Below are positions 10,317-19,546 of a stretch of DNA of 64,000 nt, one piece after another. Each line of letters begins with the position of its first letter. The stretch's first letter is position 1. The stretch lies in the NCBI GenBank assembly GCA_039817385.1, contig JBCBVY010000001.1:372001-436000 (forward strand), written 5' to 3'. The position numbers were made by a program, and so were the translations under genes. Below the pieces are notes generated by a model that worked only from the letters and a program-made list of their open reading frames with translations, was not told the origin of the DNA and made no database searches. Source of the DNA: JBCBCP01 sp039817385. GTDB lineage: Bacteria; Pseudomonadota; Alphaproteobacteria; Rhodobacterales; Rhodobacteraceae.

Positions 10317-11120
10317 ATGGGTAACGAGCTGATGGCGGGCAAGCGAGGCCTCATCATGGGTCTCGCCAATGACAAGTCGATTGCCTGGGGCATCGCGAAG
10401 CAGCTGGCGGATGCGGGCGCGGAGCTGGCCTTTTCCTACCAGGGTGATGCGCTGAAAAAGCGGGTCGATCCGCTCGCTGCGCAGCTTGGGTCAAGCATCG
10501 TGCTGCCCTGTGACGTGGCCGACGAGGCGTCGATTGACGGGCTGTTCGCGGCGCTGGCAGAGCGGTGGGACAACCTTGACTTTATCGTCCATGCCATTGG
10601 TTTTTCTGACAAGAATGAGCTGCGCGGTCGCTATATCGACACCAGTCGTGCCAACTTCATGATGTCGATGGACATCTCCGTCTACTCCTTCACCGCCGTC
10701 ATGCAGCGGGCGGAAAAGATGATGACAAATGGCGGCAGCGCGCTGACCCTGACCTATTACGGCGCGGAAAAGGTCATGCCCCATTACAACGTGATGGGCG
10801 TCGCCAAGGCCGCGCTGGAGGCGTCGGTACAGTACCTCGCCGAAGACCTCGGCAAGGACGGCATCCGCGTGAACGCGATCAGCGCGGGCACGATCAAGAC
10901 GCTCGCCGCGTCGGGCATCGGCGATTTCCGCTACATCCTAAAGTGGAACGAATACAACTCCCCCTTGCGCCGCAACGTGACGATTCAAGACGTGGGCAAA
11001 GCGGCGCTTTTCCTGCTGTCCGATCTTGGCTCCGGCACGACCGGAGAGAACCTGCATGTCGATGCGGGCTATCACGTTGTGGGCATGAAGGCCGCGGACG
11101 CGCCGGACATCACGAAATGA
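10317..11120 (+). CDS. fabI: Enoyl-ACP reductase (NADH)
   Basis: The 267-residue protein carries out the last reduction of fatty acid elongation. It has the FabI-type nucleotide-binding motif GLANDKSIAWGIAKQL, the active-site tyrosine/lysine pair in YYGAEKVMPHYNVMGVAKAA, and the substrate-loop segment ISAGTIKTLAASGI. The ATG at 10317 follows GGGGG; the frame is open further upstream, but those residues do not look like FabI. Its stop overlaps the start of the LysE-type gene as ATGA. Confidence 0.95.
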   Translation: MGNELMAGKRGLIMGLANDKSIAWGIAKQLADAGAELAFSYQGDALKKRVDPLAAQLGSSIVLPCDVADEASIDGLFAALAERWDNLDFIVHAIGFSDKNELRGRYIDTSRANFMMSMDISVYSFTAVMQRAEKMMTNGGSALTLTYYGAEKVMPHYNVMGVAKAALEASVQYLAEDLGKDGIRVNAISAGTIKTLAASGIGDFRYILKWNEYNSPLRRNVTIQDVGKAALFLLSDLGSGTTGENLHVDAGYHVVGMKAADAPDITK

Positions 11121-11722
11121 GTTGGGAAAGCCTGCTTGCCTTCAACATGGTGCTGGCCGCGGCCATCGCCGCGCCGGGTGCGGCGCTGCTTTATTTTATC
11201 AAGACAACCGTCGCGGCGGGCCGTGTGGCCGGGATGCTCACCGGCATTGGCCTCGGGCTTGCCGCTGCGCTCTGGACACTGGCGGCGCTGCTGGGGCTGG
11301 AGGTCGTCTTTTCCCTCTTCCCTTGGACATACACGGTGCTGAAAGCCGCGGGCGCAGCCTACCTTCTCTACCTCGCGTGGCAGACGTGGAACCACGCCGC
11401 CGCCCCGCTGGGCGCGGCCCCTACCCGCCCCGGCGCCTCCATCCTGTCGGGCTTTCTCGTGAACGCGGGCAACCCCAAATCCATGCTCTTTGCCGCCGCC
11501 GTGATCGTCGTGGTCTTCCCCGAGGGCCTCGGCGCGCGGGACATCGCCCTGATCACGCTGAACCACCTCGTGGTCGAACTGGCCTTCTACGCCCTCTTCG
11601 CCGTCGCGCTGGGCTCCGCGCCCGCGCGGCGCGGCTATCTTTCGTTGAAACCCGTACTGGACCGGATCGCCGCCACGCTGCTTGGTGCGCTCGGCCTGCG
11701 CCTTATCCTGGACCGGAGCTGA
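11117..11722 (+). CDS. LysE-family exporter
   Basis: The 201-residue membrane protein starts in an ATGA overlap with fabI and has about six hydrophobic segments. The conserved parts are MVLAAAIAAPGAALLYFIKTT at the N terminus and the central GFLVNAGNPKSMLF (the N-PK/P-K motif of LysE/RhtB carriers). Family members export amino acids such as lysine, threonine or homoserine lactone; the substrate is unknown. It is likely co-transcribed with fabI and gpt (three-base gap). Confidence 0.85.
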   Translation: MSWESLLAFNMVLAAAIAAPGAALLYFIKTTVAAGRVAGMLTGIGLGLAAALWTLAALLGLEVVFSLFPWTYTVLKAAGAAYLLYLAWQTWNHAAAPLGAAPTRPGASILSGFLVNAGNPKSMLFAAAVIVVVFPEGLGARDIALITLNHLVVELAFYALFAVALGSAPARRGYLSLKPVLDRIAATLLGALGLRLILDRS

Positions 11723-11725
11723 CCC

Positions 11726-12244
11726 ATGACCGACCAACTGCCGCACGAAAAAGGCTTCCACGTCAGCTGGGACCAGATGCACCGGGACAGCCGCGCGCTG
11801 GCCTGGCGGCTGGACGGGCGCGGCCCGGATCATGGCGCGTGGCGCGCGGTGGTCGCGATCACCCGGGGCGGCATGGCCCCCGCTATGATCGTCGCACGCG
11901 AGCTGGACATTCGCACAGTCGATACAATCAGCGTGAAATCGTACCACGCAGGCGGCGGCAAGGCCGATCAACGACGCGAGGCGCAAGTCCTCAAATCCCC
12001 CAATGCCGAGATGATGGGCGATGGCACCGGCATCCTGATCATTGATGATCTTGTCGACAGCGGGAAAACGCTTGAGCTGGTCCGCTCCCTTTACCCCCAG
12101 GCCCACTTTGCCACCGTCTACGCCAAGCCGCAGGGTGAGCCGCAGGTGGACACGTTCATCACCGGGGTCAGCCAGGACACCTGGATCTTCTTCCCCTGGG
12201 ACATGGCCCTGCAATACGTGCAGCCCTATCGCGGCGGGGACTAG
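11726..12244 (+). CDS. gpt: Xanthine-guanine phosphoribosyltransferase
   Basis: The 172-residue purine salvage enzyme converts xanthine and guanine plus PRPP to nucleotides. The PRPP-binding motif GILIIDDLVDSGKT is near residues 103-116, and the N-terminal VVAITRGGMAPAMIVAREL is typical of Gpt. The C-terminal WIFFPWDMALQYVQPYRG is also conserved. It follows the LysE gene after three bases. Confidence 0.9.
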   Translation: MTDQLPHEKGFHVSWDQMHRDSRALAWRLDGRGPDHGAWRAVVAITRGGMAPAMIVARELDIRTVDTISVKSYHAGGGKADQRREAQVLKSPNAEMMGDGTGILIIDDLVDSGKTLELVRSLYPQAHFATVYAKPQGEPQVDTFITGVSQDTWIFFPWDMALQYVQPYRGGD

Positions 12245-12264
12245 GCAACCTGCCTGCCGCTTCA

Positions 12265-12305
12265 CTTGGCCAGATAAACTCCCGCCGGAGGCTCCCTCCG
12301 CCAGC
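12265..12305. repeat. Short dispersed palindromic repeat with a GGAGG-CTC-CCTCC hairpin
   Basis: TTGGCCAGATAAACTCCCGC leads into a perfect GGAGG-CTC-CCTCC hairpin between gpt and the aminotransferase gene. I associate this sequence with intergenic repeats of Rhodobacteraceae (from memory). It may serve as a weak terminator for gpt. Confidence 0.4.
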
Positions 12306-12319
12306 CAAAGGCCCGAAAG

Positions 12320-13501
12320 ATGACGAAGACGCGCACCGCATCAACCTTCGCCCCGCCCGTCATGGAGGCGCGCCGCTGGCTTGACGGTGTGCACTTCCCC
12401 GCAGACCGCCCCCTTATCAATGTCAGTCAGGCCGCGCCGGTCGATCCGCCGCCGCAGGCGCTGCGCGAGGTGATGGCGCGGGCGGCGCTGGAGGACGACA
12501 GCGCGCATCTTTATGGCCCCGTGCTGGGCCTGCCCGAGTTGCGCGGGGCGCTGGCGGCGCAGATTAGCGCGCACTATGCGGGCACGGTCTCTGCCGATCA
12601 GGTCGCGATTACCTCGGGCTGCAATCAGGCCTTTGCCGCGGCAATTGCAACGCTGTGCGAGGAAGGGGATGAAGTTCTCCTGCCAACGCCCTGGTATTTC
12701 AATCACAAAATGTGGCTCGACATGGCAGGTGCCGTGGCCGTGCCGCTGCCCACGGGCGCGGGCCTGTTGCCGGATCCAGAGGCAGCTTGGGCGGCGATCA
12801 CGCCGCGCACCAAAGCCATCGCATTGGTCACGCCAAACAACCCGGGCGGGGTGGAGTACCCCGCGGACCTTGTCCTCGCCTTCTACACTCTCGCCAAGGA
12901 ACATGGGCTCGCCCTGATCGTGGACGAGACCTACCGTGATTTCGACAGCCGCTCCGGCCCGCCGCACGCGCTCTTCCAGCAGGACGGCTGGGACGAGACC
13001 TATCTCCACCTTTACTCTTTCTCCAAGGCTTACCGGCTGACCGGCCACCGCGTCGGCGCGCTGGTCACCGGCCCCGCGCGGCTGGCAGAGGCGGAGAAAT
13101 TCCTCGACACAGTCGCGATCTGCCCCGGCCAGATCGGCCAGATCGCCGCCGCCTGGGGCATTGCGCATCTACAGGACTGGCTGGCCGGTGAGCGAACAGA
13201 GATCCTCGCCCGCCGCGCCGCGATTGAGGCGCAGATGCCGCGGCTCGCGGCGCAGGGTTGGGAGCTGCTCGGCGTGGGCGCCTATTTCGCGTACCTGCGG
13301 CATCCTTTCGCCGAGTCCAGCGCAACGCTCGCCCCGAAACTCGTCTCCGAAGCCAGCATCCTTTGCCTCCCCGGCACGATGTTTTCCCCGGGCGGCGGCC
13401 ACGACGCCGTGCGCATCGCCTTTGCCAATCTGGACGCCGCCGGGATCACGACGCTGGCAGACCGGCTGGAGGCCCTTGCCCCCCTCTGGGCACGCCGGTA
13501 G
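12320..13501 (+). CDS. PLP-dependent class I/II aminotransferase
   Basis: The 393-residue fold type I aminotransferase has SGCNQAFAAAI (phosphate-binding region), the VTPNNPGG motif, the DETYRDF segment that contacts the PLP ring nitrogen, and SFSKAYRLTGHRVG with the Schiff-base lysine. The C-terminal DAVRIAFAN carries the arginine expected to bind the substrate carboxylate. Substrate cannot be told from the sequence. It is followed 29 bases later by ppiD. Confidence 0.85.
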   Translation: MTKTRTASTFAPPVMEARRWLDGVHFPADRPLINVSQAAPVDPPPQALREVMARAALEDDSAHLYGPVLGLPELRGALAAQISAHYAGTVSADQVAITSGCNQAFAAAIATLCEEGDEVLLPTPWYFNHKMWLDMAGAVAVPLPTGAGLLPDPEAAWAAITPRTKAIALVTPNNPGGVEYPADLVLAFYTLAKEHGLALIVDETYRDFDSRSGPPHALFQQDGWDETYLHLYSFSKAYRLTGHRVGALVTGPARLAEAEKFLDTVAICPGQIGQIAAAWGIAHLQDWLAGERTEILARRAAIEAQMPRLAAQGWELLGVGAYFAYLRHPFAESSATLAPKLVSEASILCLPGTMFSPGGGHDAVRIAFANLDAAGITTLADRLEALAPLWARR

Positions 13502-13530
13502 ACAAGCCCGGTCCTTACCCGGAGCGTCTT

Positions 13531-15375
13531 ATGGCCAAAGCGTCAAACCCCGTCTCGAAAACCGCCATCTGGATCCTGATGGGCCTTCTGATCCTGTCGT
13601 TGGGCGGCTTTGGCATCACGCAGCTTGGCGGCTCCGCCCGCAGCCTGGGCGAGGTCGGCGACAAGCAGATCGACATCGACCAATATGCCCGCCAGCTGAG
13701 CCAGGAGATCAACTTCCTCGCCTCCCAGCGCGGCAGCGCCGTGCCCTTCGCGGAGGCGCAGCAGCTTGGCATCGACCGGGCGGTTCTGGGCCGCCTCGTG
13801 CGCGCCCGCGCGCTGGATCACGAGACCGCGCAACTGGGCCTGTCGGTCGGGGACGCCACCCTGCGCGAGGAAATCCTCGCCATCCAAGGCTTTCGCGGCA
13901 TTGACGGGCAGTTCGACCGGGACGCGTACGCCTTCGCGCTGGAACAGGCCGGCCTGAGCGAAGCCCAGTTCGAGGCCCGCTTGCGCGAGGAGGCCGCGCG
14001 CAACCTGTTGCAGGCAGCCATCGTGTCCGGCACCGAAATGCCCGACACCTACAGCCGCATCCTCGCCGATTACGCGGGCGAGACGCGAGCCCTCACCCTG
14101 ATGCGGCTGGACGAGGGTATCCTCGATGCGCCCCTGCCCGCCCCGGCAGAGCAGGACCTGCGGGAGTTCCATGCGGGTAACCCAGACCTGTTCCAGATCC
14201 CGGCCACCCGCCAGATCACCTATGTGCTGCTGACGCCGGACAGCCTCGTGGACAGCGTTGAGGTGCCCGAAGACCAGCTGCGCGCGCTGTATGACGACCG
14301 CGCGGCGCAATACAACACGCCCGAGCGGCGGCTGGTCGAACGGCTGCCCTTCCTTGATGGTGCCGCCGCGGATGCCGCTGCGGCCCAGCTTGAAGTTGGC
14401 GGGACAAGCTTTGAGGCGCTGGTCGCGGAACGTGGGCTGACGCTCGCGGATGTGGACCTTGGCGATGTCGGCCGGCTGGAGCTGGACGCGGCGGGTGAGG
14501 CTGTCTTTGGCGCCGCGGTGGGAGATGTGGTGGGACCCCTGCCCTCGCCCCTTGGCCCGGCCCTCTTCCGCGTGAACGGCATTCTGCCTGCGCAAAGCAC
14601 ATCCTTCGAAGAGGCCCGCGCGGCGCTGCAGGCCGAGCTGGCGCGCGACCGGGCGGAGCGGCTGATCGCGGGGCTGGCCGAGGATTTCGACGACCAGCTT
14701 GCGGGCGGCGCCACGCTAGAGCAGCTGGCCGAGGAAACCCAGCTGGAGCTGGGGCAGATCGACTGGCACGATGCGGTGGATGCAGACATCGCCGCCTACC
14801 CGTCCTTTTCGGAGGCCGCGGCGCGGGCGACATCCGGCGATTTCCCACAGATTGAGCTGCTGGAGGATGGCGGCGTCTTTGCCCTGCGCCTTGACGGAGA
14901 AAGCCCCGCCCGGAACGCGACCTATGAGGAGGCGGGCGAAGATGTGCGCGCGCTTTTTGAAGCCGACCGGCTAGAGACCGCCCTTGGCGCGCGCGCCGAG
15001 GCGCTGGTGGCCGAATTGGAGGGCGGCGCCGATCCGGCGGCGCTGGGCCTCAGCCCGCGCGCGGAGCCTTCGGTGACCCGCTCAACCTTCCTGCCTGGCA
15101 CGCCGCAAGGCACCATCGACCGGGTGTTCGAAATGGCGCCGGGCGATCTGGAGGTTGTCACCGGCTTTGGCGCGGTGACGATCCTGCGGCTCGATGCCGT
15201 GACGCCTGCCTCGGAGAACCCCGAGGTTGAGCAGGTGCGCGCGGACCTCGCCGCCTCTGTCAGCCAGCAGCTGGGCCAGACATTGCTGCAGATCTACACC
15301 GACGACACGTTGCGCCGTGCAGGCAGCCGCATTGACCAGCGGACCCTGCAAGCCGTGCATGTGAATTTTCCCTGA
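13531..15375 (+). CDS. ppiD: PpiD/SurA-type membrane-anchored peptidyl-prolyl isomerase
   Basis: The 614-residue protein starts at ATG 13531; the longer open frame upstream lies inside the aminotransferase gene. One N-terminal transmembrane segment (AIWILMGLLILSLGGFGIT, residues about 12-30) is followed by a SurA-N-like chaperone domain and parvulin-like regions. This is the layout of PpiD, a periplasmic folding factor anchored in the inner membrane near the Sec translocon. The PPIase domain is poorly conserved by eye, as in many PpiD proteins. Its stop overlaps the trpE start (TGATG), so it probably drives trpE expression. Confidence 0.8.
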   Translation: MAKASNPVSKTAIWILMGLLILSLGGFGITQLGGSARSLGEVGDKQIDIDQYARQLSQEINFLASQRGSAVPFAEAQQLGIDRAVLGRLVRARALDHETAQLGLSVGDATLREEILAIQGFRGIDGQFDRDAYAFALEQAGLSEAQFEARLREEAARNLLQAAIVSGTEMPDTYSRILADYAGETRALTLMRLDEGILDAPLPAPAEQDLREFHAGNPDLFQIPATRQITYVLLTPDSLVDSVEVPEDQLRALYDDRAAQYNTPERRLVERLPFLDGAAADAAAAQLEVGGTSFEALVAERGLTLADVDLGDVGRLELDAAGEAVFGAAVGDVVGPLPSPLGPALFRVNGILPAQSTSFEEARAALQAELARDRAERLIAGLAEDFDDQLAGGATLEQLAEETQLELGQIDWHDAVDADIAAYPSFSEAAARATSGDFPQIELLEDGGVFALRLDGESPARNATYEEAGEDVRALFEADRLETALGARAEALVAELEGGADPAALGLSPRAEPSVTRSTFLPGTPQGTIDRVFEMAPGDLEVVTGFGAVTILRLDAVTPASENPEVEQVRADLAASVSQQLGQTLLQIYTDDTLRRAGSRIDQRTLQAVHVNFP

Positions 15376-16889
15376 TGGCCAGCTTGACGCCCGATTTTGA
15401 CGCCTTCGCCGCCCGGTTCGAGGCAGGCGAAAACCAGGTGGTCTTTGCCCGCCTTGCCGCCGACCTCGACACGCCGGTGTCGCTGATGCTGAAGCTGACG
15501 GGGGCGCAAAAGGACGCCTTTGTGCTGGAATCCGTGACGGGGGGCGAAGTCCGGGGGCGCTATTCGATCATTGGGATGAAGCCGGACCTTGTCTGGCGTT
15601 GCGCGGGCGACCGGGCCGAGATCAACCGCGCCGCGCGCTTTGATGCGGACGCGTTCGAGGATTGCGATCAGCCCCCGCTGGACAGCCTGCGCGCGCTGAT
15701 CGCGGCCTCGCGCATCGACCTGCCCGCGGACCTGCCACAAGCGGCGGCCGGCCTTTTTGGCTATCTGGGCTATGACATGGTGCGCCATGTGGAGCATCTG
15801 CCCGATGTGAACCCCGACCCGCTGGGCCTGCCCGATGCGATCATGCTGCGCCCTTCGGTCATTGCGGTGCTCGACGGGGTGAAAGGCGAGGTGACGGTTG
15901 TTGCCCCTGCTTGGGCCGGGGAGGGTCAGAGCGCCCGCGCCGCCTATGCGCAAGCGGCGGAGCGGGTCATGGACGCCGTGCGCGATCTGGAGCGCGCCAT
16001 GCCCCAGGACACGTGGCATATGGGCGAGGCAGATGAGGCACCCGAGCCGGTGTCGAACTTCACCAAGGACGCCTATCTGGCTGCCGTCGACAAGGCCAAA
16101 GAGTACATCCGCGCAGGCGACATTTTTCAGGTGGTGCCGTCGCAGCGCTGGGCCCAGCCCTTCCGCCTGCCGCCTTTTGCGCTTTATCGCAGCTTGCGGC
16201 GCACTAACCCGTCGCCCTTCATGTTTTACTTTAACTTCGGCGGGTTTCAGGTCATCGGCGCCTCGCCCGAGATCCTCGTCCGGGTCTTTGGCAGCGAGGT
16301 CACGATCCGCCCCATCGCCGGCACCCGCCCCCGCGGCGCGAGCGCGGAGGAGGACAACGCGCTGGAGGCCGACCTGCTGTCGGATGAAAAGGAACTGGCC
16401 GAGCACCTAATGCTGCTGGATCTGGGCCGCAACGATGTGGGCCGGGTCGCGCAGATCGGCACCGTGCGCCCAACCGAGGAGTTCATCGTCGAGCGGTACT
16501 CCCATGTGATGCACATCGTATCGAACGTGGTGGGCGAACTGCGGGAAGGGGCCGACGCGCTGGAGGCGTTCTGCGCCGGGATGCCCGCGGGCACCGTCTC
16601 GGGCGCACCCAAGGTCCGCGCGATGGAGATCATCGACGAGCTGGAGCCGGAAAAGCGCGGGGTTTATGGCGGCGGGGTCGGCTATTTCTCTGCCGGGGGG
16701 GACATGGACATGTGCATCGCCCTGCGCACCGCAATGGTGAAGGACGAGATGCTCTATATCCAGGCGGGCGGCGGGATCGTGCATGACAGCGACCCGGAAG
16801 CCGAGTTCATGGAGACGGTACACAAATCCGGCGCGATCCGGCGGGCGGCAGCCGATGCCGCGCGTTTTGCCGGTGGGGGGAACCGCTGA
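15375..16889 (+). CDS. trpE: Anthranilate synthase component I
   Basis: The 504-residue protein converts chorismate to anthranilate with ammonia supplied by TrpG. Chorismate-binding motifs are present: PIAGTRPRGA, LSDEKELAEHLMLLDLGRND and GTVSGAPKVRAMEIIDELE, followed by RGVYGGGVGYF. The N-terminal feedback region has the LLES-like element as VLESVTGGEVRGRYS. It is separated from trpGDC by two other genes, and overlaps ppiD at its start. A strong GGGGC-containing hairpin follows the stop. Confidence 0.95.
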   Translation: MASLTPDFDAFAARFEAGENQVVFARLAADLDTPVSLMLKLTGAQKDAFVLESVTGGEVRGRYSIIGMKPDLVWRCAGDRAEINRAARFDADAFEDCDQPPLDSLRALIAASRIDLPADLPQAAAGLFGYLGYDMVRHVEHLPDVNPDPLGLPDAIMLRPSVIAVLDGVKGEVTVVAPAWAGEGQSARAAYAQAAERVMDAVRDLERAMPQDTWHMGEADEAPEPVSNFTKDAYLAAVDKAKEYIRAGDIFQVVPSQRWAQPFRLPPFALYRSLRRTNPSPFMFYFNFGGFQVIGASPEILVRVFGSEVTIRPIAGTRPRGASAEEDNALEADLLSDEKELAEHLMLLDLGRNDVGRVAQIGTVRPTEEFIVERYSHVMHIVSNVVGELREGADALEAFCAGMPAGTVSGAPKVRAMEIIDELEPEKRGVYGGGVGYFSAGGDMDMCIALRTAMVKDEMLYIQAGGGIVHDSDPEAEFMETVHKSGAIRRAAADAARFAGGGNR

Positions 16890-16916
16890 TCCGGTTTGCC
16901 CTTGGTTTTTGTTGGA

Positions 16917-16962
16917 CTGGGGCTCTGCCCCAGACCCCGGAATATTTGAAGCCAGAAGAAGG
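16917..16962. repeat. Dispersed roseobacter-type intergenic repeat, copy 1 (reverse orientation)
   Basis: CTGGGGC-TCT-GCCCCAG (16917-16933) is a perfect hairpin, followed by CCCCGGAATATTTG and GCCAGAAGAAG. Copies in the opposite orientation occur at 21133 and 58538. It lies after trpE and may end its transcript. Confidence 0.65.
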
Positions 16963-16970
16963 GGCTGGCC

Positions 16971-18008
16971 GTGGCGCGTGAAGCCGTTGTCTTGGGTGGT
17001 GTTTCCGTAGCGCCGGGCGGCCGGGCCCATGTGACCCTGCCGGTGTCCATCCTGCCTGATCATACCGAGGTGGGCCTGCGCTGCGAGGTGATCCACGGGC
17101 GACGGGACGGGCCGGTGGCCTTTGTGTCGGCGGCGGTGCACGGGGACGAAGTGATCGGGGTGGAGATTTGCCGCCGCCTTTTGCGCGCGCCGCAGATGGC
17201 AAAGCTGCGCGGTACGTTGATCGTGGTGCCCGTGGTCAACGCGTTCGGTTTTCTGCGCGGCAGCCGCTACCTGCCGGACCGGCGCGATCTGAACCGCTGT
17301 TTTCCGGGCTCCCCCGGCGGCTCGCTTGGGGCGCGGCTGGCGCATATCTTTCTCAATGACATCGTATTGCGCTGTGACTTTGGCATCGACCTGCATTCGG
17401 CGGCGGTGCAGCGCACGAACCTGCCGCAGATCCGCGTCTCACCCGGGGATCAGGTCACCGCGCGGATGGCCCGCAGCTTTGGCGCGCCGATCATACTGAC
17501 CTCCCCCCTGCGGCCCGGATCCCTGCGCGGGGAAGCGGCGGAGCGGGGCACGCCGGTGCTGCTGTATGAGGCGGGCGAGGGTCTGCGCTTTGACGAGATC
17601 GCCGTTCGGGCGGGCGTGGCCGGCATCCTGCGGGTGCTGCGCGATGCGGGCATGGTCGGCGCCAAGGGCATTGCAAAGCCCCGCTCGCCCAGCCTGATCT
17701 GTACCCGCTCTAGCTGGCTGCGCGCCCCTGCGGGCGGGCTGCTGCGCACCTTCCGCGCCGAAGGCGAGATGGTGGCGGAAGGCGACGTGCTGGCCGCCAT
17801 TTCCGACCCCTTCGGCGAGGTAGAGGCAGAACTGAAAGCCCCAGGCCCCGGCATCCTCATCGGCCGCGCGGTGATGCCCGTCGTGAACGAGGGTGACGCG
17901 GTCTATCACCTGGCCAATGTCAGCCCGCAAGCGGATGAAGAGACGGTCGATGCCCTCACCGCGCAGCTTGAGGCCGACCCGATCTTTGACGAGGACGAGA
18001 TTATCTGA
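16971..18008 (+). CDS. Succinylglutamate desuccinylase / aspartoacylase family protein
   Basis: The 345-residue protein is a zinc-dependent M14-like deacylase family member. The zinc-site motif AAVHGDEVIG has the H-x-x-E pattern (HGDE), RDLNRCFPG is the typical substrate-binding segment, and GIDLHSA supplies the third zinc ligand (H). The C-terminal half contains a lipoyl-like beta domain (GEMVAEGDVLAAISDPFGE). The start is GTG 16971 after AAGGGG. Substrate is unknown; it has no obvious link to tryptophan synthesis despite its place between trpE and trpG. Confidence 0.8.
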   Translation: MAREAVVLGGVSVAPGGRAHVTLPVSILPDHTEVGLRCEVIHGRRDGPVAFVSAAVHGDEVIGVEICRRLLRAPQMAKLRGTLIVVPVVNAFGFLRGSRYLPDRRDLNRCFPGSPGGSLGARLAHIFLNDIVLRCDFGIDLHSAAVQRTNLPQIRVSPGDQVTARMARSFGAPIILTSPLRPGSLRGEAAERGTPVLLYEAGEGLRFDEIAVRAGVAGILRVLRDAGMVGAKGIAKPRSPSLICTRSSWLRAPAGGLLRTFRAEGEMVAEGDVLAAISDPFGEVEAELKAPGPGILIGRAVMPVVNEGDAVYHLANVSPQADEETVDALTAQLEADPIFDEDEII

Positions 18009-18014
18009 GGACTA

Positions 18015-19397
18015 TTACGGCACCTGCGCCTTCATCACCGCGCTGATTGGCACGAGCGCCACGCGCGCGGCGCGGTCTTGCAGGCCCCAGAGCAGCAGCG
18101 CGCTGATCGTGTCGGCGCGGACCCGGCCCAGCATCACCACGCCCTCCTCCTGCCGGGCGCGGAACGCGGCCTGGTCGAGGAAGCGGCGGATGACCGTGGG
18201 GGTCTGCCCCGCGCTGTCAAAGTCGCGGAAAAGTGCGGCGGCGGGTACGCCTTCGCGCACCGCCAGTTTCTGCGCGGTGTTCAGGCCTTTGGATTGCAGC
18301 AGCAGGCCGTGGCCGCTCGATTGCAGGATGGCCGTCACTTGATCAGAGACTTCCCGGCTGGCCTGTAGCCCGGTGCCGGTGCCTTCCAGCACGCCGACCG
18401 CTTCGGGCACAGCATCCAGAGCAGCGGCAAGGGACACTTCGACATCGGACGCGGTTGCGCCCGTCGGCAGGTCCGTCAGGGCCAGCACTTCGAGCCCCTG
18501 CGCGCGGTAGCCTGCCGCACGTTCCGCGGCATCCGGAAGGCTGGCATCCACCGCAAAGGTCAGCGGGTAGGGAAAGCTTTGCAGCGCCGCAAGGCCGACG
18601 GGTCCGCTGGCGGGCGCGTTGCCATCGTCGATCAGGACAATGGCCATCAGCGGCTTGCCCTCGGGGTCGGGATACTCCGCGGCGAAGGCGTCGATGGGCT
18701 GCGGGCCAGCGGCTGCGGCAGGCGCGTCATCCCGCCCAACCAGCGAGACACCGGGCGTGCCAATGGTCGGGGATGGCGGGGCCTCGGGCGTGGCCGGGTC
18801 TTCGGCGGACGGGAAGGCGGGCTGCGGGACTTGCGCGGCCTCGGGCTGCGGTTCCGGCTCCGGTTCCGGTTCCGGCTCAGGTTCTGCGGCGGGCTGCGGC
18901 TCCGGCGCAGGTTCCGGCGCAGGTGCCTCGAACGCACCTTCGGCCCCCTGCGCGGGCGCTGCGGGCTGGGCCGGATCGGTCGAGATCGACAGGCCGCCCT
19001 CGGCCTCCGGCGCCTCTGGCTGCGGCGGCGCCGCTGCGCCGGTTGCGGCACGCGGCACTGCGGCTTCCAGCCCCGCGCTCGTGTCCGGCTCGGGCGGCGG
19101 GGTCAGCCCGCCCACCTCAGCCGTTTGCGGACGCTCAGGGTTGGCGGTCACGGCCGGGTCCACGGCGCTGGTCTGTGTTTCTGGCGCAGGCACCGGGGTC
19201 GCCGGATCCGTGGCAAGGTCCGCATCGCGCGTCGGCGCAGCTTGCGCCGCAGGGGTCTCCGCAGGCGCGGTGGTGGCCCCGGGGGCATCCCCCCGCTCGG
19301 GCACCGGCGCCGTGCCCGCGCTCAGCGAGGCAACCGCCGCCACACCGACGCTGAGCATGCTGCCCCAGATCATCCCGCTTAGAAATCCACGTGCCAT
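18015..19397 (-). CDS. Divergent polysaccharide deacetylase family protein with acidic Pro-rich linker
   Basis: About 460 residues. The start is taken at ATG 19397 (MARGFLSGMIWGS) after AGGCGGGG. One N-terminal membrane segment is followed by roughly 200 residues of low-complexity sequence rich in Pro, Ala and Glu, including a run of PE pairs. A C-terminal domain of the divergent polysaccharide deacetylase type (KPLMAIVLIDDGNAP, FAVDASLPDA) follows. The family resembles YibQ and lacks most catalytic residues of true deacetylases. Likely a periplasmic, membrane-anchored envelope protein. It is convergent with the aspartoacylase-family gene and divergent from trpG. Confidence 0.75.
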   Translation of the reverse strand: MARGFLSGMIWGSMLSVGVAAVASLSAGTAPVPERGDAPGATTAPAETPAAQAAPTRDADLATDPATPVPAPETQTSAVDPAVTANPERPQTAEVGGLTPPPEPDTSAGLEAAVPRAATGAAAPPQPEAPEAEGGLSISTDPAQPAAPAQGAEGAFEAPAPEPAPEPQPAAEPEPEPEPEPEPQPEAAQVPQPAFPSAEDPATPEAPPSPTIGTPGVSLVGRDDAPAAAAGPQPIDAFAAEYPDPEGKPLMAIVLIDDGNAPASGPVGLAALQSFPYPLTFAVDASLPDAAERAAGYRAQGLEVLALTDLPTGATASDVEVSLAAALDAVPEAVGVLEGTGTGLQASREVSDQVTAILQSSGHGLLLQSKGLNTAQKLAVREGVPAAALFRDFDSAGQTPTVIRRFLDQAAFRARQEEGVVMLGRVRADTISALLLWGLQDRAARVALVPISAVMKAQVP

Positions 19398-19546
19398 TGC
19401 TGCACCCCGCCTGCTCATTTGCCCGCCGTCCGTCCGCTTGGCCCCTTGACGCGGAGGGCCGTGGCGGATCATGTATGCGCGCTTATACGCCAAGGGGGCC
19501 GCGCGGCTCCAGTCCTTTGATACGCTGGAAAGGTGCGCCCTGCCCC

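Noticed and set aside
18015..19397. Reading frames opposite the Pro/Glu-rich part of the deacetylase gene (Gly/Ser- or Arg-rich on the plus strand)
   Set aside because: They are a by-product of the low-complexity GC-rich coding sequence and lack ribosome binding sites and recognisable domains.
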